Assembly (NCBI GenBank): GCA_019418025.1
Contig: DYCR01000004.1
Span: 59,408 to 123,407, forward strand
Reading direction: 5' to 3'
DNA from: Clostridiales bacterium
GTDB taxonomy: Bacteria > Bacillota > Clostridia > Oscillospirales > Oscillospiraceae
Length of the DNA stretch: 64,000 bases
Each line of letters opens with the position of its first letter. Position 1 is the stretch's first letter. The position numbers and the translations under genes are program-made. The notes under the pieces are model-generated. The model saw only the letters and a list, made by a program, of their open reading frames with translations. It was not told the DNA's origin and did not search any database. Below, piece after piece: positions 17,943-26,655 of this stretch.

Positions 17943-19940
17943 ATGAGAATTGCTTTAACAGGCAATCCTAACAGCGGTAAAACCACCATGTACAATGCCC
18001 TGACCGGTCGTAACGAGCGCGTGGGCAACTGGGCCGGTGTTACCGTTGAAAAGAAAGAGCATCCCATCAAGAAGAGTTTTTACACCGGCTCGGAGGAGCT
18101 GATCGCAGTTGACCTGCCCGGTGCCTACTCCATGTCTCCGTTCACTTCCGAAGAGAGCATCACAAGCTCCTACGTGAAGCACGAGAACCCCGATGTCATC
18201 ATCAACATCGTCGATGCCACCAACCTGAGCAGAAGCCTGTTCTTCACCACGCAGCTGCTGGAGCTGGGCATCCCCGTTGTGGTCGCACTGAACAAGACCG
18301 ACATCAACGAAAAGAAGGAGACCAAGATCGATGAGGCTGCCCTTTCGGAAAAGCTGGGCTGTCCCGTTGTCAAGACCATCTCCACCTCCGCAACCGGCCT
18401 GAAGGAAGTTGTCCAGAAGGCTGTCGAGAGCAGAGGCAAGATCCAGACCGCCCCCTATACACAGGGCAACATCGACCTGACCGACAAGAATGTGGTCGTC
18501 GAGGCGGACAAGAAGCGTTTTGAATTTGTTGACAAGATCGTTGCCAAGGTCGAGACCCGTAAGGTCCTGACCAAGGAAAAGAATTCTCAGGATAAGATCG
18601 ACGCCATTCTGACCAACCGCTGGCTGGGTATCCCCATCTTCGCCGTTGTCATGTTCCTTGTGTTCGATATTTCTCAGTCCACCCTCGGCCCGTTCCTTGC
18701 TGACACTCTGGTCGGCTGGATCGAAATGTTCCAAGGCTGGGTCGCCGGTCTGGTGGAAAATGCATCTCCTCTGCTGCAATCCCTGCTGGTCGATGGCATC
18801 ATCGGCGGCGTGGGCGCCGTTGTCGGCTTCCTGCCTCTGGTCATGGTCATGTACTTCCTGATCGCACTGCTGGAGGACTGCGGCTACATGGCTCGTGTCT
18901 CCGTCGTTCTGGACCCCATCTTCAAAAAGGTCGGTCTGTCCGGCAAGTCCGTCATCCCCTTCGTCATCGGTACCGGCTGCGCAATCCCCGGTGTTATGGC
19001 CTGCCGTACCATCCGCAACGAGCGTGAGCGCAGAGCCACCGCTATGCTGACTCCCTTCATGCCCTGCGGCGCAAAGCTGCCCGTTATCGCCCTGTTCGCC
19101 GGTGTTTTCTTTGCCGACGCATCCTGGGTGGGTACGCTGATGTACTTCGTCGGTATTGCCCTGATCTTCCTGGGCGCACTGCTGGTCAACAAGATCTCCG
19201 GCTACAAGAACCGGAAATCCTTCTTCATCATGGAGCTGCCCGAATACAAGCTGCCTTCTCTGTCTCGTGCATTCGTCTCCATGTGCGGCCGCGGCTGGGC
19301 ATACATCGTCAAGGCCGGCACCATCATCCTGCTGTGCAACACCGCTGTTCAGATCATGCAGAGCTTCAACTGGAGCTTCCAGCTGGTAGAGGAAGGCATG
19401 GAGAACACCTCCATTCTGGCTTCCATCGCATCTCCCTTCGCCGTGCTGCTGGTGCCTCTGGGCTTCGGCGTGTGGCAGATGGCTGCTGCCGCCATCACCG
19501 GCTTCATTGCTAAGGAAAATGTTGTCGGCACTCTGGCTGTTTGCTACGGTGTCACCAACTTCATCGATGTGGATGAGCTCGCACTTACCGGCGGTGCATC
19601 CGAGGTTGCTGCGATCTTCCACCTGACTAAGGCTGCCGCTCTGGCCTGCCTGATGTTTAACCTGTACACACCCCCCTGCTTCGCTGCGATCGGTGCTATG
19701 CACTCTGAGATCAAGGACCGCAAGTGGATGTTCGGCGGCATCGCTCTTCAGCTTTGCACCGGCTACACCGTCGCTTTCCTTGTCTACCAGATCGGTACTC
19801 TGGTCACCACCGGCGCTGTCGGTTCCGGTTTCCTGCCCGGTCTGATCGCCGTGGCTGTTATGGCCGGCTTCGTGACCTACCTGTGCGTCAACTCCGATAA
19901 GAAGCTGAAAGCAGAATACGCACTGAGCGGAAAGAAGTAA
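17943..19940 (+). CDS. feoB: Ferrous iron transport protein B
   Basis: Fe(II) importer with an N-terminal G domain and a membrane core. In the 665-residue product the P-loop GNPNSGKTT spans residues 7-15, the G3 motif DLPG is at 57-60 and the G4 motif is NKTD at 117-120 (many FeoB proteins have NMxD). The membrane part shows Gate-type motifs, including GTGCAIPGVMACRTI and FMPCGAKLPV with their cysteines. It is preceded by two DtxR operators and followed 4 bp later by a Cys-rich partner. Base composition favours GTC/CTG codons, typical of a highly expressed gene. Confidence 0.97.
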   Translation: MRIALTGNPNSGKTTMYNALTGRNERVGNWAGVTVEKKEHPIKKSFYTGSEELIAVDLPGAYSMSPFTSEESITSSYVKHENPDVIINIVDATNLSRSLFFTTQLLELGIPVVVALNKTDINEKKETKIDEAALSEKLGCPVVKTISTSATGLKEVVQKAVESRGKIQTAPYTQGNIDLTDKNVVVEADKKRFEFVDKIVAKVETRKVLTKEKNSQDKIDAILTNRWLGIPIFAVVMFLVFDISQSTLGPFLADTLVGWIEMFQGWVAGLVENASPLLQSLLVDGIIGGVGAVVGFLPLVMVMYFLIALLEDCGYMARVSVVLDPIFKKVGLSGKSVIPFVIGTGCAIPGVMACRTIRNERERRATAMLTPFMPCGAKLPVIALFAGVFFADASWVGTLMYFVGIALIFLGALLVNKISGYKNRKSFFIMELPEYKLPSLSRAFVSMCGRGWAYIVKAGTIILLCNTAVQIMQSFNWSFQLVEEGMENTSILASIASPFAVLLVPLGFGVWQMAAAAITGFIAKENVVGTLAVCYGVTNFIDVDELALTGGASEVAAIFHLTKAAALACLMFNLYTPPCFAAIGAMHSEIKDRKWMFGGIALQLCTGYTVAFLVYQIGTLVTTGAVGSGFLPGLIAVAVMAGFVTYLCVNSDKKLKAEYALSGKK

Positions 19941-19944
19941 TTTT

Positions 19945-20142
19945 ATGGCTGATTTCATTATTATCGCTCTGCTTGTGGTCGTCCTCGGCGGTGCCGCATG
20001 GTACGTCTACAAGGCCAAAAAGAGCGGCAAAAAGTGCATTGGTTGTCCCGATGGCTGCTCCACCAAGTCCGGTGGCTGTGGCTGCGGCTGCTCCGGCGGA
20101 GACAGCTGCGGTACGGATTGTTCCTGCCATTCGGAGCATTGA
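19945..20142 (+). CDS. FeoB-associated Cys-rich membrane protein
   Basis: 65-residue protein: one membrane helix (residues 4-20) followed by a cytoplasmic tail with ten cysteines (KKCIGCPDGC, GGCGCGC, SCGTDCSCH). This family accompanies FeoB in Clostridia and may hand over or bind iron, like a FeoC substitute. It begins 4 bp after feoB in the same operon. Confidence 0.9.
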   Translation: MADFIIIALLVVVLGGAAWYVYKAKKSGKKCIGCPDGCSTKSGGCGCGCSGGDSCGTDCSCHSEH

Positions 20143-20150
20143 ATCATTCT

Positions 20151-20175
20151 GGGAGGCGCAGTATTTGCGCCTCCC
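20151..20175 (+). terminator. Hairpin after the feo operon
   Basis: Perfect 10-bp stem GGGAGGCGCA / TGCGCCTCCC with a 5-nt loop, followed by ATTTG only. Probably a weak terminator, with partial read-through into the AraC gene 22 bp later. Confidence 0.6.
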
Positions 20176-20197
20176 ATTTGCCATTACAGGAGTTATT

Positions 20198-21175
20198 ATG
20201 GAACTGATACAGCGTGATCAAGAACTATTTGGGTATGATGCCCTCATCCAGTCTCAGGACGAGCGCTCCACCCACTATATTTTCCCCGATGCCGACGGCG
20301 AGGTCCTGATGCACTATTACCCGGTTTTCCCGGGGATCGCTCTGGTGTACGAGGATGTCCATTCCCATCTATGTCAATTCAGGCGTTCCCTGCCCGAGCA
20401 TGTGTTCGAGGTCCACCACTGCCGGGAGGGCCGTCTGGAAAGCACCGCCCATGGGGATCTGTTTTACATGGGGCCGGGGGATCTGTCCATCAGCAAGCCC
20501 CGGAGCGGACAGCACTCCGTCCACTATCCCCTGCATCATTATCACGGCATCACCGTGATCATCGACGTGGAGAAGGCCCCCCACTGCCTGTCGTGTTTTC
20601 TTGCTGACGTGAATGTCCAGCCTAAATCCCTGATGCACAAATTCTGCGACCGATCCGGTGTGTTCGTGGCCCGCTCCATGCCCTCGATCGCCCACGTGTT
20701 CGAGGAGCTTTACAGCGTCCCCGACTCCATCCGCACAGGGTATCTGAAGGTCAAGATTCTGGAGCTGATGCTGTTTCTATGCAGCATCGACGTGAAAACC
20801 GACGAATTTTCCAACAGATGCTACTCCCACAACCAGAAAATGCTGGCCGAGCGGGTGTCTGCATATCTGTTGGAGCATATGGATCAGCGGGTCACGCTGG
20901 AGCAGCTTTCTGAGCGGTTTCACGTCTCCGGCACCCAGATCAAGGCAAGCATCAAGGGCGTTTTCGGGACATCGCTGTACACCATGATCCGGATACAGAA
21001 GATGCAGTCAGCTGCCCGACTCCTTCAGGATACCGATCTGACCATTCTTGAGATCGCAGGACAGCACGGCTACGACAACGCAAGCAAGTTTGCCGGAGCC
21101 TTCAAGACCGTCATGGGCCTCACGCCGAAGGAATTCCGCAATTCTCCCGTTCCCGTGGAAAACATATTTGAATAG
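20198..21175 (+). CDS. AraC-family transcriptional regulator
   Basis: 325-residue regulator. The last ~100 residues hold the two helix-turn-helix units of AraC (VTLEQLSERFHVSGTQIKASI and TILEIAGQHGYDNASKFAGAF) ending in GLTPKEFR. The N-terminal 200 residues form a sensor region with several His and Cys (SFLADVN, HCLSCF) that I cannot assign to a ligand. Next to feoB and before an iron-starvation-type operon, a siderophore or iron-linked signal is plausible. ATG at 20198 follows AGGAG; the hairpin upstream suggests it depends partly on feo transcription. Confidence 0.88.
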   Translation: MELIQRDQELFGYDALIQSQDERSTHYIFPDADGEVLMHYYPVFPGIALVYEDVHSHLCQFRRSLPEHVFEVHHCREGRLESTAHGDLFYMGPGDLSISKPRSGQHSVHYPLHHYHGITVIIDVEKAPHCLSCFLADVNVQPKSLMHKFCDRSGVFVARSMPSIAHVFEELYSVPDSIRTGYLKVKILELMLFLCSIDVKTDEFSNRCYSHNQKMLAERVSAYLLEHMDQRVTLEQLSERFHVSGTQIKASIKGVFGTSLYTMIRIQKMQSAARLLQDTDLTILEIAGQHGYDNASKFAGAFKTVMGLTPKEFRNSPVPVENIFE

Positions 21176-21193
21176 TGTGGAAATGTCTAAATG

Positions 21194-21238
21194 GAGCCTG
21201 ATTCCGTCTGAATGGAGCGGAACAGGCTCTTGGTTTAT
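21194..21238 (+). terminator. Terminator after the AraC gene
   Basis: GAGCCTG-TTCCG / CGGAA-CAGGCTC with one bulged base, followed by TTGGTTTATT. Confidence 0.65.
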
Positions 21239-21282
21239 TATATGATGTGTACAGTCTCACGGATGCGGGACAATCAACATCG

Positions 21283-21298
21283 GTTAGTTTTCGCTAAC
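21283..21298. promoter_or_regulatory. DtxR-type operator before the DUF2325-DUF3793-flavodoxin operon
   Basis: GTTAGTTTTCGCTAAC, a GTTAG-N6-CTAAC palindrome 24 bp before the first start codon. The promoter itself is weak by eye; a GACAAT box at 21269-21274 is a possible -10. Confidence 0.78.
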
Positions 21299-21321
21299 CA
21301 CAAAAAGGAGGAGGCTTCACC

Positions 21322-21600
21322 ATGAGTGTTGTCATTGTAGGTGGAAACGAACGGATGATTCGTCGATATAAAGACCTATGTGAGCAGTATAACTGCACCG
21401 CAAAAGTAATTGTCGAAATGAACGGCGCCCTGCGAAACATGGGAAATCCGGATCTGCTGGTTCTGTTTACCAACACAGTTTCACATAAAATGGTGAACTG
21501 TGCTCTGAGCAGCATCAAGGGTCAGAACGTAAACGTGGCACGCTGTCATTCCAGCTCCATGTCTGCCCTGCGCAGCATTTTGGATCAGCACGCAAAATAA
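21322..21600 (+). CDS. DUF2325 domain protein
   Basis: Small 92-residue protein with an alternating beta-alpha pattern (VVIVGGNERMIRRYKDLCEQY, then a DLLVLFTNTVSHKMV segment). DUF2325 proteins of this size are known from Firmicutes without an assigned reaction. It starts after AAAGGAGGAGG and is the first gene of an operon with a DtxR-type operator, so induction under iron limitation is expected. Two cysteines are conserved-looking but no clear metal motif is present. Confidence 0.85.
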   Translation: MSVVIVGGNERMIRRYKDLCEQYNCTAKVIVEMNGALRNMGNPDLLVLFTNTVSHKMVNCALSSIKGQNVNVARCHSSSMSALRSILDQHAK

Positions 21601-21612
21601 GGAGGCAGAACC

Positions 21613-22164
21613 ATGTCCGAAGAGCTTTTTATCCGACACTGCTCCCCCACCCTGGCCCGACTGAAGGCCGGCAGCATGTTCCCCTGCTCTTATGACTCTG
21701 TCAAGGAGCTTGCAGAATATCTGCGTCAGGTAAACCGGGTCCTGGTTCCAAAGGGGCTGCGGGTACTGCCCCTGCGGCAGAGAAACGGCCGTGCACTGAT
21801 TTATGTGTACCGGACGAAAGCACTTCAGCAGGTGTTGGAGGATCAGACAGCTTTGGAGGTCCTGCAAAAATTCGGTTACAAGGATAACCATTTGGAGCAT
21901 TGCATCTGCAAGCTGGTAAACAGATTCCGCGCCGACGAGGAATTTCCCCATGAGGTCGGTCTGTTTCTGGGCTATCCTCCGGAGGATGTCTGCGGCTTCA
22001 TCGAAAACAAGGCCTGCGGCCAGAAATGTGTGGGCTGCTGGAAGGTCTACGGCGATGAAGAGTCTGCAAAAAAGACCTTTGCGCTGTATAAAAAATGCAC
22101 CGATGTCTATTGCACCCAGTGGGAAAAAGGAAAAAGTATCGAACAGCTCACCGTAGCTAGTTGA
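21613..22164 (+). CDS. DUF3793 family protein
   Basis: 183-residue protein matching DUF3793 by its HCSPTLARLKAGSMF start, GYKDNHLEHCICKLVNRF centre and CGFIENKACGQKCVGCWKVY end. The cluster of four Cys (CG, C, CVGC) suggests a metal site. DUF3793 genes commonly lie beside flavodoxin and feo genes in gut Clostridia, as here (12 bp after DUF2325, 28 bp before flavodoxin). Function unknown; likely tied to low-iron metabolism. Confidence 0.88.
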   Translation: MSEELFIRHCSPTLARLKAGSMFPCSYDSVKELAEYLRQVNRVLVPKGLRVLPLRQRNGRALIYVYRTKALQQVLEDQTALEVLQKFGYKDNHLEHCICKLVNRFRADEEFPHEVGLFLGYPPEDVCGFIENKACGQKCVGCWKVYGDEESAKKTFALYKKCTDVYCTQWEKGKSIEQLTVAS

Positions 22165-22192
22165 TATCAAATAAAGAAAGGTTGTTATAATT

Positions 22193-22618
22193 ATGTCTAA
22201 AGTAGCAGTTGTTTATTGGAGTGGTACAGGTAACACCGAGGCTATGGCCTCCGAGGTAGCAGACGGTGCAAGAGCCAAGGGCGCAGAGGTCCTTCTGGCA
22301 AACTGCAACGAGTTCTCCGCCGATATGATGGATTCTTATGATGCCATCGCCTTCGGCTGCCCTTCTATGGGTTCCGAGGCTCTGGAGGAGGATGAATTTG
22401 AGCCCATGTTCAGCAGCTGTCAGGGCGCCCTGAAGGGCCGCAAGATCGCACTGTTCGGCTCCTACGGCTGGGGTGACGGCGAATGGATGCGCACTTGGGA
22501 GGATACCTGCCGGGATGCCGGTGCAGTTTTGGTCTGCGACAGCGTGATTTGTCAGGGCACTCCTGAGGATGAAGCAAACGATGCCTGCCAGGCTCTGGGT
22601 GCTGCATTGACAAATTAA
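22193..22618 (+). CDS. Flavodoxin
   Basis: 141-residue short-chain flavodoxin. The FMN-phosphate loop SGTGNTE is at residues 10-16; aromatic and GCPSMGSE / GSYGWGDGEW segments line the flavin. Flavodoxins replace ferredoxin as electron carriers when iron is scarce, which fits the upstream DtxR-type operator. It has its own GAAAGG ribosome site and ends the operon at a strong terminator. Confidence 0.95.
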   Translation: MSKVAVVYWSGTGNTEAMASEVADGARAKGAEVLLANCNEFSADMMDSYDAIAFGCPSMGSEALEEDEFEPMFSSCQGALKGRKIALFGSYGWGDGEWMRTWEDTCRDAGAVLVCDSVICQGTPEDEANDACQALGAALTN

Positions 22619-22633
22619 GATCCGTTATATGAC

Positions 22634-22665
22634 AAAAATGGGAGATTATCTAATCTCCCATTTTT
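22634..22665. terminator. Terminator after flavodoxin
   Basis: AAAAATGGGAGATTA / TAATCTCCCATTTTT, a near-perfect stem with T-run on both sides. Confidence 0.92.
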
Positions 22666-22717
22666 ATTTTTCTGAAAAGGCATTAAAAATTATTCACAAT
22701 TATCCGATCCGTTGCAA

Positions 22718-22746
22718 TTGACAGGGTGCGAATTATGTGGTATTAT
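22718..22746 (+). promoter_or_regulatory. Promoter of the dtxR-exporter operon
   Basis: TTGACA (22718-22723), 17-bp spacer, TATTAT (22741-22746). The operator begins 6 bp further on, the same geometry as at feoB. Confidence 0.85.
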
Positions 22747-22752
22747 CATTCA

Positions 22753-22768
22753 GTTAGTAACCGCTAAC
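22753..22768. promoter_or_regulatory. DtxR-type operator of the dtxR operon
   Basis: GTTAGTAACCGCTAAC, overlapping the expected transcript start. Confidence 0.8.
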
Positions 22769-22795
22769 AAAGCGGTTATTTTTTTCGGGGTATAA

Positions 22796-22811
22796 GTTAG
22801 TTATAGCTAAT
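22796..22811. promoter_or_regulatory. Second, imperfect DtxR-type operator
   Basis: GTTAGTTATAGCTAAT, one mismatch to the palindrome, 28 bp before the regulator start codon. Two sites suggest autoregulation. Confidence 0.6.
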
Positions 22812-22838
22812 TATTTGATCTATCTAATGGGGGTGCCA

Positions 22839-23264
22839 ATGATGAAAGAACGCAAATCCACAGAAGATTATCTAAAGGTCATTTATATTTTGTCCAAAAC
22901 TCAGGAGGTCCGTGCCTGTTCCATTGCACAGGAGCTGAATCTCTCCCGACCAACCGTCAGTGTAACGCTGAAACGCTTGGCCAAGGAGGGATATGTGACC
23001 ATCAGTGACACAAACATCATATGTCTGACCGACAAGGGCTATCAAACAGCGGCCTATACCTTTGAACGTCATAAGGCCCTGCACGATTTTCTTGTAGGGC
23101 TGGGTGTGACCGAAGAAAACGCATCGCACGACGCCTGCCAGATGGAGCACGGCCTAGGGGATGAAAGCTATGCCGCACTGAAGCGCCACGTGATGCAGCA
23201 CGAAACCGCTGTCGGTGAATCCGACAGCACCAAACAACATATCTCTCATACACAAAAAATTTAA
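22839..23264 (+). CDS. DtxR-family metal-dependent repressor
   Basis: 141-residue regulator with an N-terminal winged helix (SIAQELNLSRPTVSVTLKRLAKEGYV) and an alpha-helical dimerisation/metal domain; the SH3-like third domain of long DtxR proteins is absent. Candidate metal ligands are Asp10, His78, Cys100, Glu103 and His104. The ACQMEH segment resembles the ACRWEH of iron-sensing DtxR, while Asp10 is the MntR-like choice. Start at 22839 or 22842 after GGGGGTG; longer frames run into the operator. It is the obvious candidate for binding the GTTAG-N6-CTAAC sites and is first in an operon with an ABC exporter. Confidence 0.92.
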   Translation: MMKERKSTEDYLKVIYILSKTQEVRACSIAQELNLSRPTVSVTLKRLAKEGYVTISDTNIICLTDKGYQTAAYTFERHKALHDFLVGLGVTEENASHDACQMEHGLGDESYAALKRHVMQHETAVGESDSTKQHISHTQKI

Positions 23265-23281
23265 TCAGGAGATTAATCGTT

Positions 23282-25018
23282 ATGATGATTGACAAACGAC
23301 TGATCGGATCAGTCAAAGACAGTAAAAAGTACATTGCGGCAAATGTCTTTCTGCAATGGATCTCCCTGCTGGCAAACATCACCATGATGGCGACGATCGC
23401 AGTCCTGCTGCAAAAGATCTACGCCCAGACAGCAGATCCAAAAGCATACGGCATCACCGCAGGAGTGACCATCGGCATGATCGTGATCCGCTTCTGCTGC
23501 ACCAGTGCAGCAAGCCACATGAGCTACCTGTCCTCCAAAACCGTAAAGCGCACCCTGAGAGAGCTGGTCTACCGCAAGCTGCTGCGTTTGGGCACCTCCT
23601 ACAAAGAGCAGGTCCAGACAAGCGAGATCGTTCAGCTTGCCACCGAGGGCATTGAGCAGCTGGAAACCTATTTCGGCGCATTCCTGCCCCAGTTCTTCTA
23701 TGCCATGCTGGCTCCTATCACCCTGTTTGCGGTGCTGAGCTTTATCAATCTGCCCTCTGCCATTGCCCTGCTGGTATGCGTCCCCCTCATCCCCGTTTCC
23801 ATCGCAGCCGTGCAGACCTGGGCAAAAAAGCTGCTGAGCAAATACTGGGGCCAGTACACGGCTCTGGGCGATACGTTTCTGGAAAACCTTCAGGGTCTGA
23901 CCACTCTGAAGATCTATCAGGCAGACGAATTCAAGCACAAGCAGATGAACGAGCATGCAGAAAGCTTCAGAAAGATCACCATGAAGGTTCTGACCATGCA
24001 GCTCAACTCCATCACCATCATGGATCTGATCGCCTATGGCGGTGCCGCTCTGGGCGTGATCCTCTCCACCACCCAATTCCGTTCCGGTCACGTGGATCTG
24101 GCCGGCTGCCTGCTCATCATCCTTCTGGCAGCAGACTTCTTCCTGCCCATGCGGCTGCTCGGCTCCTTCTTCCACATCGCCATGAACGGTATGGCAGCCT
24201 CCGACAAGATCTTTAGGCTCCTCGATCTGAAGGACCCCGAGCAGAAAACCGGCGCTGTCCCCGATGACTGCACCATCCGCTGCGAGGATCTGTCCTTTGC
24301 ATATGAGGCAGACCGCCAGATCCTGAACCATATCAGCATGACCTTCCCCAAGGGCAGCTTCACCGCACTGGTGGGCGAAAGCGGCTGCGGCAAATCCACC
24401 ATTGCCTCCATCCTCATGGGCAAGAACCGGGGCTATACCGGCAGCGTGACGGTGGGCGGCTCCCCCTTGAGCGAAATTTCCGAACAGCTGCTGATGCAGT
24501 CGTTTACATATGTCAGCCACCAGAGCTACCTGTTCAAGGGTACCGTGCGGGAAAACCTGCAAATGGGCTGCCCCGACGGAGACGATGCCATGTTCTGGGA
24601 TGTACTGGAAAAGGTCAATCTGGCCGCATTCCTGCGCAGCGAAAAGGGTCTGGACACCCAGCTGGCGGAAAAAGCATCCAATCTGTCCGGCGGTCAGTGC
24701 CAGCGCCTTGCCCTTGCAAGAGCATTGCTGCACAACAGCCCCGTCTATATCTTTGATGAAACCACATCCAACATCGACGTGGAGAGCGAGAACGACATGA
24801 TGGCCCAGATCTATCAGCTGGCAAAGACAAAAACCGTCATTCTCATCTCTCACCGTCTGGCAAATGTTGTGGGCGCTGACAACATTTATGTCCTTGCCAA
24901 TGGGCAGATCTGCGAGTCCGGCACCCACGACGAGCTGCTCAGCCGGAACAGCACCTATGCAAAGCTTTGGCTGACTCAGCAGGAATTGGAGCACTACACG
25001 AAAGGAGGCGCACAATGA
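23282..25018 (+). CDS. ABC exporter half-transporter, CydD-like
   Basis: 578-residue fusion of a six-helix membrane domain (residues ~15-310) and an ATPase with Walker A GESGCGKST, signature LSGGQCQRLALARALL and Walker B VYIFDETTS. Overall similarity is to CydD/CydC-type thiol or haem-linked exporters. It overlaps the next half-transporter by 4 bp, so a heterodimer is expected. It follows dtxR by 17 bp in the same operon, tying it to iron. There is no cytochrome bd operon here, so a cydD symbol would be premature. Confidence 0.88.
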   Translation: MMIDKRLIGSVKDSKKYIAANVFLQWISLLANITMMATIAVLLQKIYAQTADPKAYGITAGVTIGMIVIRFCCTSAASHMSYLSSKTVKRTLRELVYRKLLRLGTSYKEQVQTSEIVQLATEGIEQLETYFGAFLPQFFYAMLAPITLFAVLSFINLPSAIALLVCVPLIPVSIAAVQTWAKKLLSKYWGQYTALGDTFLENLQGLTTLKIYQADEFKHKQMNEHAESFRKITMKVLTMQLNSITIMDLIAYGGAALGVILSTTQFRSGHVDLAGCLLIILLAADFFLPMRLLGSFFHIAMNGMAASDKIFRLLDLKDPEQKTGAVPDDCTIRCEDLSFAYEADRQILNHISMTFPKGSFTALVGESGCGKSTIASILMGKNRGYTGSVTVGGSPLSEISEQLLMQSFTYVSHQSYLFKGTVRENLQMGCPDGDDAMFWDVLEKVNLAAFLRSEKGLDTQLAEKASNLSGGQCQRLALARALLHNSPVYIFDETTSNIDVESENDMMAQIYQLAKTKTVILISHRLANVVGADNIYVLANGQICESGTHDELLSRNSTYAKLWLTQQELEHYTKGGAQ

Positions 25019-26655
25019 AAAGAAGTGGATTCCATGTCATGTCCCGACTGGTCGGTCTTGTCAAGCCTCTGACCGGCTATATGACATTAGCAGTTTTGAT
25101 GGGACTTGTTGGCCATTTATGCGCCACCTTCATCACCATCTTCGGCGGCTTCGCCGTTTTGAATCTTTTGGGTATCGAGGTCAGCCTGTCTGTCACCGCG
25201 ATCTTTATCAGTCTTGTGGTCTTTGCTGTCATGCGCGGCTTCCTGCGCTATGCCGAGCAGGCCTGCAACCACTTTATTGCCTTCAAGCTGTTGGCATTGC
25301 TGAGAGACAAGATCTTTGCCGCTCTGCGGGTCCTCAGTCCGGCAAAACTGGAGGGCAGAGACAAGGGCAACCTCATCAGCATCATCACATCAGATATCGA
25401 GCTGCTTGAGGTGTTCTACGCCCACACCATCTCCCCCATGTGCATCGCTACACTGTTCACCGTCATCATGGTGCTGTTCATCGGCTCCTACCACTGGGCT
25501 CTGGGCCTTCTGGCACTGGTGGCCTACACCGTGGTCGGTGTCATCATCCCCATTGTCACCTCCAAGCAAAGCGGCGACAACGGCATCAACTTCCGCAGCA
25601 AGGCAGGCAATCTGGCAAGCTTCGTTCTTGACAGCCTCAGAGGTCTGCCCGAGATCCTGCAATACGGTCAGGGAGAGGCCCGGGTTCAGAAAATCAACGA
25701 AATGACCGACAGCCTCTCGGAGGAGGAGCAGCGGATGAAGCGCGTCACCGGACGCAATACCGCCGTCACCAACACCGTTATTCTGATTTTCGACATCGCC
25801 ATGCTGTTCCTGTCTGCCGCACTCTGCGGCTTTGAGGGCACCCTGATCGCCACACTGGCCCTGATGAGCTCCTTCGGCCCCGTCGTCGCAGTTGCCGCAT
25901 TGGGCGCGACCCTGCAAAACACCTTCGCCGCCGGCAACCGTGTCCTTGACATTCTGGAAGAGTCCCCCGTTGTCAAAGAGGTCACCGGCAAGGAGCCTGT
26001 CACCTTCAGCGGCGCTGCCGCCAAGGACATCACCTTCTCCTACGGAAACGAGGAGATCCTGTCCGATTTCACCGTGGACATCCCCCAGAACAAGATCATC
26101 GGCATCGTGGGCAAGAGCGGCAGCGGTAAATCCACCCTGCTGAAGCTGTTCATGCGCTTCTGGCAGACCCAGAAGGGCACCATCTCCATCTCCGGCAGAA
26201 ACATCGATCAGGTGAACACCACAAACCTCAGAGACATGGAAAGCTTCGTGACTCAGGAAACGCACCTGTTCCACGAGTCCATCCGCAACAACCTGCGGAT
26301 CGCCAAACTGGATGCAACCGACGAGGAGATCGCAGAGGCCTGCAAGAAAGCCTCTGTCCACGACTTCATCATGCAGCTGCCGCAGGGCTACGACACTCCT
26401 GTTGGTGAACTGGGTGACACTCTCTCCGGCGGCGAACGGCAGCGTCTGGGCATGGCAAGAGCCTTCCTGCACGATGCTCCCTTCATGCTTCTGGATGAGC
26501 CCACCAGTAATCTGGACAGCCTGAACGAGGCCGTGATCCTGAAATCTCTGGCTCAGGAGCGTCAGGGCAAGACCATCGTTCTGGTATCCCACCGCAAATC
26601 CACCATGGGCATCGCTGATGTTGTCCACTCTGTTGAGCATGGGAGAATGAGCTGA
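25015..26655 (+). CDS. ABC exporter half-transporter, CydC-like
   Basis: 546-residue partner with membrane helices in the first ~300 residues and an ATPase containing GKSGSGKST, LSGGERQRLGMARAFL and FMLLDEPTSNLD. ATG at 25015 overlaps the upstream stop. Both ATPases keep Walker B and signature motifs, so no inactive site is evident. Substrate is unknown; haem, thiols or a chelated iron are reasonable candidates given the operon. Confidence 0.88.
   Translation: MKRSGFHVMSRLVGLVKPLTGYMTLAVLMGLVGHLCATFITIFGGFAVLNLLGIEVSLSVTAIFISLVVFAVMRGFLRYAEQACNHFIAFKLLALLRDKIFAALRVLSPAKLEGRDKGNLISIITSDIELLEVFYAHTISPMCIATLFTVIMVLFIGSYHWALGLLALVAYTVVGVIIPIVTSKQSGDNGINFRSKAGNLASFVLDSLRGLPEILQYGQGEARVQKINEMTDSLSEEEQRMKRVTGRNTAVTNTVILIFDIAMLFLSAALCGFEGTLIATLALMSSFGPVVAVAALGATLQNTFAAGNRVLDILEESPVVKEVTGKEPVTFSGAAAKDITFSYGNEEILSDFTVDIPQNKIIGIVGKSGSGKSTLLKLFMRFWQTQKGTISISGRNIDQVNTTNLRDMESFVTQETHLFHESIRNNLRIAKLDATDEEIAEACKKASVHDFIMQLPQGYDTPVGELGDTLSGGERQRLGMARAFLHDAPFMLLDEPTSNLDSLNEAVILKSLAQERQGKTIVLVSHRKSTMGIADVVHSVEHGRMS

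Noticed and set aside
17955..19958. Minus-strand frame opposite feoB
   Set aside because: Full antisense of a well-supported gene, with no ribosome site or recognisable domain.
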